64,000 nt of DNA from Vibrio rhizosphaerae (lineage in GTDB: Bacteria; Pseudomonadota; Gammaproteobacteria; Enterobacterales; Vibrionaceae), in contig NZ_AP024903.1 of assembly GCF_024347095.1 (NCBI RefSeq), positions 930,001 to 994,000 on the forward strand, given 5' to 3'. The translations under genes were made by a program, and so were the position numbers. Of this stretch, positions 57,720-64,000 are shown piece after piece. Below the pieces are notes generated by a model. It searched no databases. It was not told where the DNA came from and worked only from the letters and a program-made list of their open reading frames with translations. Each line of letters starts with the position of its first letter. The first letter of the stretch is position 1.

Positions 57720-59264
57720 TTACGATTGACTAAATTGCTGTACCAGCCGTTGCAGGCTCTCCAGACGTGTGACAAGCGCGTTGGTGCGAGCAACCGATGA
57801 AGACGAGAGTGATTTTGTCGACTGAATTGCATCATTCATCCGCATCACATGCGCATTGATGCCTTGGGTAACCTGTACTTGCTCGGTGATGGCTTGGGCC
57901 GTGTACGCACTTTGCTCGCCGATCGAGATTAAGTCACTCACAATCGCCTCGAATGAGGCCTTACTCTGTTGTGATTTGGCGACGCTCTGTTCTGAGGCGT
58001 TGACCCCTTCTTCCATTAATTGGCCTGTTTTATTGACGGTGGTTTGCAGCTCTTCAATTTTTGAGCGAATCCCCCCGACTGAAGTGCTTGTTTTGGCTGA
58101 TAAGGCGCGGACTTCATCGGCGACCACAGCGAAGCCCCGGCCATGTTCTCCGGCTCTTGCAGCTTCAATCGCGGCATTGAGAGCCAGTAAGTTCGTTTGT
58201 TCGGCGATATCCTGAATCATTTCCAGAATCGTTTCGATGCCGTCAACGTCGCTATACAGTTGCTCCAGTGCGGTTTTTGACCGGGTCAGATGTTGACTCA
58301 GGATATGAACCGTCCGGACAGCTTCATCAATGGTTTGGGTGCCTTCCTGCGCTTTGTTTTGCGCATCGTTCGCAAATTCTGCACTCTGTTTCGCCTGTTT
58401 GGAGACCTCATCAATGGAGGCTAACATCTCTTCCGCTGAAACTGCCATCGCACTGGTAGCGGTTTCCTGTCCGTTCAGTTCCCGATCAATGAGCATCCGA
58501 TTGTGGACTTCTTCATTGGCTGCCCGGAGTAACGCGTCCGATGTTTCTGTGGCCCGTGCGGTGGCGGCTCTCAACTCTGCGCGCTTCATCAGCAGGGCCA
58601 GTTCAATGCGGGAGAGATCATCACAGTAGCCGGTGTAAGGGTGTTCCATGAGCGGGTTATCGTAATGCGCCTGAGCTTGTTTATTTAACGATGTGATGCG
58701 CTGTTTCAGTCGCAATACACAGGCGATTTGGAGCACGACTGATGGCATCATCACACCGAGTGCGAGCGGCAGTGACAAGAGGTCGAAAGCAAAAGCGAGC
58801 AGGGTCGCAAATTGTAGCAGGGCCAGCGCCAGTAACAGAGTGATCCATGGGCGGCGTCTGATCGCGACGGGGCCTTTTTTTAAATGGCGATAAAGTGCCG
58901 TTGCCCGTGAAATCTGTGCGTCGGTCGGCTGGGTTCTGACCGATTGATATTCGTAGACTTTGCCATCTTTGCCCATAATCGGGGTGACAAAAGCAGACAC
59001 CCAATAATGCCCGGTATGTTTACATCGATTCTTGACTAGTCCCATCCAGCTTTTACCGGATTGAATATATTCCCACATTTGGCCAAAAGCGGCCCGGGGC
59101 ATATCCGGGTGGCGAATGATATTATGGGGCTTTCCGAGCAGCTCGTCAGGTTGATAGCCGGCAACGCGGCAAAAATCTTCGTTACAATCGGTGATATGGC
59201 TGTCGGGGGAAGTGGTGGAGATGAGGCTGTCATCCTCTGAAAAACTGACTCTTTTGTCTGTCAT
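57720..59264 (-). CDS. Methyl-accepting chemotaxis protein with N-terminal PAS domain (Aer-like)
   Basis: A 514-residue chemoreceptor. The N-terminal PAS domain (residues ~10-120) has the Aer-type sequence [33 protein letters not shown] and [18 protein letters not shown]. Two adjacent hydrophobic segments (~145-190) form a membrane hairpin without a large periplasmic domain. A signalling domain follows with the conserved hairpin tip [37 protein letters not shown]. Such receptors sense redox or energy state, often via FAD on the PAS domain, and signal to CheA/CheW. It is monocistronic, with only a weak hairpin (57672-57702) beyond its stop. Confidence 0.93.
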   Translation of the reverse strand: MTDKRVSFSEDDSLISTTSPDSHITDCNEDFCRVAGYQPDELLGKPHNIIRHPDMPRAAFGQMWEYIQSGKSWMGLVKNRCKHTGHYWVSAFVTPIMGKDGKVYEYQSVRTQPTDAQISRATALYRHLKKGPVAIRRRPWITLLLALALLQFATLLAFAFDLLSLPLALGVMMPSVVLQIACVLRLKQRITSLNKQAQAHYDNPLMEHPYTGYCDDLSRIELALLMKRAELRAATARATETSDALLRAANEEVHNRMLIDRELNGQETATSAMAVSAEEMLASIDEVSKQAKQSAEFANDAQNKAQEGTQTIDEAVRTVHILSQHLTRSKTALEQLYSDVDGIETILEMIQDIAEQTNLLALNAAIEAARAGEHGRGFAVVADEVRALSAKTSTSVGGIRSKIEELQTTVNKTGQLMEEGVNASEQSVAKSQQSKASFEAIVSDLISIGEQSAYTAQAITEQVQVTQGINAHVMRMNDAIQSTKSLSSSSVARTNALVTRLESLQRLVQQFSQS

Positions 59265-59411
59265 TGTAATCTCTTTACTATACGATCGATCGGTCCGTGA
59301 TGATTGATCCAGCGCTTGCTGTATTTAAACGCAGTCACTTGCATACAAGGTTATAATTTTATCAAATAAACATGACAGGACGTTGATATGGGTCATCAAC
59401 TGAATCGCTAT

Positions 59412-59439
59412 TGTAACTGTGCTGCGCAGCACAGTTACA
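59412..59439. promoter_or_regulatory. Perfect 28-bp palindrome
   Basis: The half-site TGTAACTGTGCTGC is followed at once by its exact reverse complement. It lies 148 nt upstream of the leftward chemoreceptor start and ~50 nt upstream of the RAT element of the rightward PTS operon. It could be an operator for a dimeric regulator or a strong hairpin. Confidence 0.6.
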
Positions 59440-59491
59440 TCGCCTTGCATTGTTAGCACCCTAAATAACATGCTATTTTGATAATCAATAA

Positions 59492-59520
59492 GGATTGCGA
59501 ATGCACAAGCATGCAAAACC
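59492..59520 (+). promoter_or_regulatory. Ribonucleic antiterminator (RAT) of the LicT/PTS operon
   Basis: A 29-nt element starting GGATTG and ending GCAAAACC, with the intervening partly self-complementary arms typical of RAT targets of BglG/LicT proteins. Its last six nt (AAAACC) overlap the 5' arm of the terminator that follows, which is the classic switch geometry. Confidence 0.85.
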
Positions 59521-59574
59521 TGAACACCGAAAGCCTATGTGATACGCATGGCTTTCGGTGTTCAGGTTTTTTTA
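59515..59574 (+). terminator. Conditional terminator in the LicT/PTS leader
   Basis: A long stem, AAAACCTGAACACCGAAAGCC (5' arm 59515-59535) pairing with 59550-59570 without visible mismatch, then TTTTTTT. It is mutually exclusive with the RAT hairpin. Confidence 0.9.
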
Positions 59575-59597
59575 TATAAAAACGAGTTTGGACAAAC

Positions 59598-60449
59598 ATG
59601 CAGGTTGAAAAAGTACTGAATAATAATGTCATTATCTCTGTTGATGAGTATGGACATGAAGTCGTTGTGATGGGGAAAGGGATCGGCTTTCAAATGAAGA
59701 AAGGAATGTCGATCAATGCACAACGCATTGAGAAAGTATTTACGCTGGCCAAAACCGATGATAAAGCGCTCGATGCGCGTTATCACGAGTTGCTGGAAAA
59801 AATTCCTTTAGAACTGCTTTCGGTGACGGAATCGATTGTCAGCTTAGCTGAACGGGATTTACCGGGGCAGTTGCATCCGAGTGTGCGTATTTCGCTCGCT
59901 GACCACTTATTCTTTGCCCTCGAGCGAATGGTGAAAGGACAACAGATCAAAAATGCGATGCTTTGGGAAATCCGCCAGCTCTATCCGCAGGAATACCGCG
60001 TCGGTCTGGAAGCATTACGTTTATTGAAAGAAGCGTCAGGCATTCAGTTTGATGAAGATGAAGCCGGCTTTATCACGCTGCACTTAGTGAATGCGCAGCT
60101 CAATGAAGATATGAACAATACCATCAGTGTCACCAATCTGATTCGTGATATTGTGCAGATGATTCAGTACCAGATGGCGATTAGTCTGGATGAGAAAGGA
60201 ACCGATTTTCAAAGACTGGTTACTCATCTGAAATTTTTTGCCCATCGACTCATCCATCAAACAACCATTGCCTCCGATGACGACTCTTTATTTATCTCAA
60301 TTAAAGACAAATATCCGAAGTCGTTTGACTGTACCGAGAAAATTGGTCAGTACGTCGAGAAGAAATATCAACATGTGATGACTTCAGAAGAGATGATGTT
60401 TCTGACGGTTCATATAGAGCGAGTCAGACGAGCGGCTCATTCATCATAA
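59598..60449 (+). CDS. BglG/LicT family transcription antiterminator
   Basis: A 283-residue protein. The N-terminal RNA-binding CAT domain (QVEKVLNNNVIISVDEYGHEVVVMGKGIGF, ~1-56) is followed by PRD1 (~65-170; conserved His in LADHLFFALERM) and PRD2 (~171-283; His residues in LKFFAHRLIH and FLTVHIERV). The PRDs are phosphorylated by PTS components, so substrate availability controls dimerisation and RAT binding. It autoregulates through the RAT/terminator in its own leader, is followed by its PTS permease 18 nt on, and very likely also acts on the second RAT before the sulfatase-maturase gene. Confidence 0.93.
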   Translation: MQVEKVLNNNVIISVDEYGHEVVVMGKGIGFQMKKGMSINAQRIEKVFTLAKTDDKALDARYHELLEKIPLELLSVTESIVSLAERDLPGQLHPSVRISLADHLFFALERMVKGQQIKNAMLWEIRQLYPQEYRVGLEALRLLKEASGIQFDEDEAGFITLHLVNAQLNEDMNNTISVTNLIRDIVQMIQYQMAISLDEKGTDFQRLVTHLKFFAHRLIHQTTIASDDDSLFISIKDKYPKSFDCTEKIGQYVEKKYQHVMTSEEMMFLTVHIERVRRAAHSS

Positions 60450-62468
<2,019 letters not shown>

Positions 62469-62471
62469 TGG

Positions 62472-63761
62472 CTACAGTTTCAGCAGCTGTTTCAACTGAG
62501 GATAGGCATTGGTCGCTTTGGCATAAAAGAGCTTCAGGCCTGAGCAAAGATAACTGAGCCCGGCTTCCCCGTCCGGTGTGCGGAGGAAGCGGCTTTTCGG
62601 ACACTCTCCCCAACACAAATTGAGAAAGAAACATTGGTTACAATGTTTTGGCAAAGATTCAAATTTAGCCAAGCCAAATTTTTTCTGTGCGTCAGAGAAG
62701 ACTAAATCCCCCTGATGAACCTGTCGGATATTGCCCAGCTTATATTCGGGATAGACAAAGTGATCGCAGGAATAGATATCTCCGTTGTGTTCAATGGCAA
62801 CGGCCTTGCCGCAGACTTGCGCATTCACACACTTTTGCGGGCCGTGATTGAACATGATTGAGATGATGTTTTCGAACTGATCAATAAAGGTCCGGCCAAA
62901 ATCACGCCGGAACCACTCATCCCAAATCGTACAGAGAAAGTTCCCCCAATCGATCGGGTCGACGCTCCAGTCGGTCACGACCGAGTCTGGATTACCGGGT
63001 CTTGCTGCCGAAGAAGAGAGCATGGGCAGTTTATCCGGATCCCACTGACCCGGGGCGACCGATTCAAAATCTTTGGTTTCGATACCGGGGATAAATTGAA
63101 TGATCCGGGGCTTCACCTGATCGCGGAGGAAGCGATAGACAGCCAACGGTTGTTTTGCATTGTCACGGTTGACGACACACAAGGCGTTAAACGGAATGTT
63201 ATATTGGTGGAGCAGTGAGACTGCCTCCATCACTCTGGCATGGGTTGGCATTTTAGTTTTGGTGTAACGATAAAGATCGTGAAATTCAGCCGGACCATCG
63301 ATCGATAAACCGACCAGAAAATCATGTTCCTTTAAAAAATGACACCATTCATCATTCAGCAGCAGACCATTGGTCTGTAAGTCGTTATAAACGATTTGAT
63401 CCGGGCGCTTATATTTTTGCTGGATGCGGATAATCTTTTGATAAAAGTCGAGCCCGGCCAGCGTCGGCTCTCCCCCTTGCCATGTGAAATCAACCGTCGG
63501 GCCGGTATTGGCTTCCATATACTGTCGGATATGAAGTTCCAGCAGATCCGGTGCCATTCTGGGCCGCTTGGATTGATTCAGGAGCTGCTCTTTGTGCAGA
63601 TAAAAGCAGTAAGTGCAATCCAGATTACATAATGAGCCGGTTGGTTTCACCATGTTGTGGTACATGTAGAAATCATCATCGCCCAGCTTCGGTAAATGCA
63701 GGGAAGGTGAAGCCTGTTGCGATGGATCAACAATATTGATGGGGATGGTGTGGTCATTCAT
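62472..63761 (-). CDS. Anaerobic sulfatase maturase (radical SAM, SPASM)
   Basis: A 429-residue radical SAM enzyme. The cluster-binding motif is CNLDCTYCFY (residues ~45-52), preceded by YHNMVKPTGSL and followed by VDFTWQGGEPTLAG and LSIDGPAEFHDLYR. A C-terminal SPASM-type Cys array carries auxiliary Fe-S clusters (CVNAQVCGKAVAIEHNGDIYSCDHF and CNQCFFLNLCWGECPKSRF). Anaerobic sulfatase-maturating enzymes convert an active-site Ser or Cys of sulfatases to formylglycine. No sulfatase lies in this window; one may lie outside. The leader has its own RAT/terminator switch, tying expression to the neighbouring LicT/PTS system. Confidence 0.9.
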   Translation of the reverse strand: MNDHTIPINIVDPSQQASPSLHLPKLGDDDFYMYHNMVKPTGSLCNLDCTYCFYLHKEQLLNQSKRPRMAPDLLELHIRQYMEANTGPTVDFTWQGGEPTLAGLDFYQKIIRIQQKYKRPDQIVYNDLQTNGLLLNDEWCHFLKEHDFLVGLSIDGPAEFHDLYRYTKTKMPTHARVMEAVSLLHQYNIPFNALCVVNRDNAKQPLAVYRFLRDQVKPRIIQFIPGIETKDFESVAPGQWDPDKLPMLSSSAARPGNPDSVVTDWSVDPIDWGNFLCTIWDEWFRRDFGRTFIDQFENIISIMFNHGPQKCVNAQVCGKAVAIEHNGDIYSCDHFVYPEYKLGNIRQVHQGDLVFSDAQKKFGLAKFESLPKHCNQCFFLNLCWGECPKSRFLRTPDGEAGLSYLCSGLKLFYAKATNAYPQLKQLLKL

Positions 63762-63798
63762 GACATGGCTCTCTGAATTCTCGTTATCAAAAATATGA

Positions 63799-63855
63799 AT
63801 AAAAAAAACCTAAACAACTCAACACCCTCAATCGATGCTGACTTATTTAGGTTTT
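63799..63855 (-). terminator. Conditional terminator in the sulfatase-maturase leader
   Basis: On the minus strand AAAACCTAAA pairs with TTTAGGTTTT and is followed by a T-run (63799-63809). The 5' arm overlaps the end of the RAT element. Confidence 0.85.
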
Positions 63856-63879
63856 GCCTGATAGGAACAGTAACAATCC
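63850..63879 (-). promoter_or_regulatory. RAT antiterminator element upstream of the sulfatase maturase
   Basis: A 30-nt minus-strand element that begins GGATTGTTACTG and ends GGCAAAACC, a textbook RAT sequence for BglG/LicT proteins. It is followed by a competing terminator and then the maturase start ~90 nt downstream. The promoter should lie in 63880-64000 or just beyond the window. Confidence 0.9.
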
Positions 63880-64000
63880 CAAGGTTGCGCTCATTTTGAC
63901 TGGCTGTGTTTTCCGTGATGTCACGATCGCCCGGACTATATTGACAAACAGGATGACGGGAAGACTGCGCCTGACTAAGAGCATAAACATACCCACCCTT

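Overview
The window looks like chromosomal DNA of a gammaproteobacterium, most likely a Vibrionaceae member. This rests on moderate GC, a BglG/LicT-controlled PTS, a PAS-type chemotaxis receptor, a ybaN homologue and a TonB/Fur iron system. Genus-level placement is inference. I see no rRNA, tRNA or CRISPR array.

Layout. (1) 1-5.3 kb: a small accessory island. It holds a histidine-kinase-like ATPase cut by the left edge, an overlapping receiver-like partner, a SAM methyltransferase and an HNH nuclease, and looks like a defence or restriction neighbourhood. (2) 5.4-11.2 kb: a secreted coiled-coil protein, a lipoprotein, a DJ-1/PfpI protein, a coniferyl-aldehyde-dehydrogenase-like ALDH and a divergent LysR regulator. 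(3) 11.2-54.9 kb: ybaN, then a large nonribosomal peptide locus, very probably for a siderophore. It comprises a PvdE/SyrD-type exporter, a YejABEF-like importer, a nitroreductase, a REP-associated (RAYT-type) transposase, a type II thioesterase, a TonB receptor, a SyrP/TauD-type hydroxylase and three giant overlapping NRPS genes. A strong Fur-box match lies between the receptor and the hydroxylase. (4) 55.2-59.3 kb: a secreted PPC-like protein, an S4-domain protein and a PAS chemoreceptor. (5) 59.4-64 kb: a LicT-type antiterminator, a beta-glucoside-type PTS permease and an anaerobic sulfatase maturase. RAT/terminator switches precede both the antiterminator and the maturase.

Assembly line read from motifs: NRPS1 C-A(Asp)-T-C-A(Gly)-T; NRPS2 C-T-T-E-C-A(Ser)-T; NRPS3 C-A(Ser)-T-E-C-A(Asp)-T-T-E-C-A(Gly)-T-TE. 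The predicted order is acyl?-Asp-Gly-D-X-Ser-D-Ser-D-Asp-Gly, with Asp probably beta-hydroxylated by the SyrP-like enzyme. The third module has tandem carriers and an epimerase but no adenylation domain, so residue X must be loaded in trans.

Most unusual feature: a short dispersed repeat (core GGGACAGACG, often in 18-nt units) occurs roughly 70 times between 11.2 and 57.6 kb, in both orientations. It lies in intergenic DNA and also inside coding sequence, where it forms linkers and surface-loop insertions in the exporter, the importer tails and nearly every part of the NRPSs. The core has no stop codon in any of six frames, and it is read as GQT, GTDA, RLSPQ, SVPA or VCPRN depending on frame and strand. 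The RAYT-type transposase in the middle of the field is the obvious candidate for its spread.
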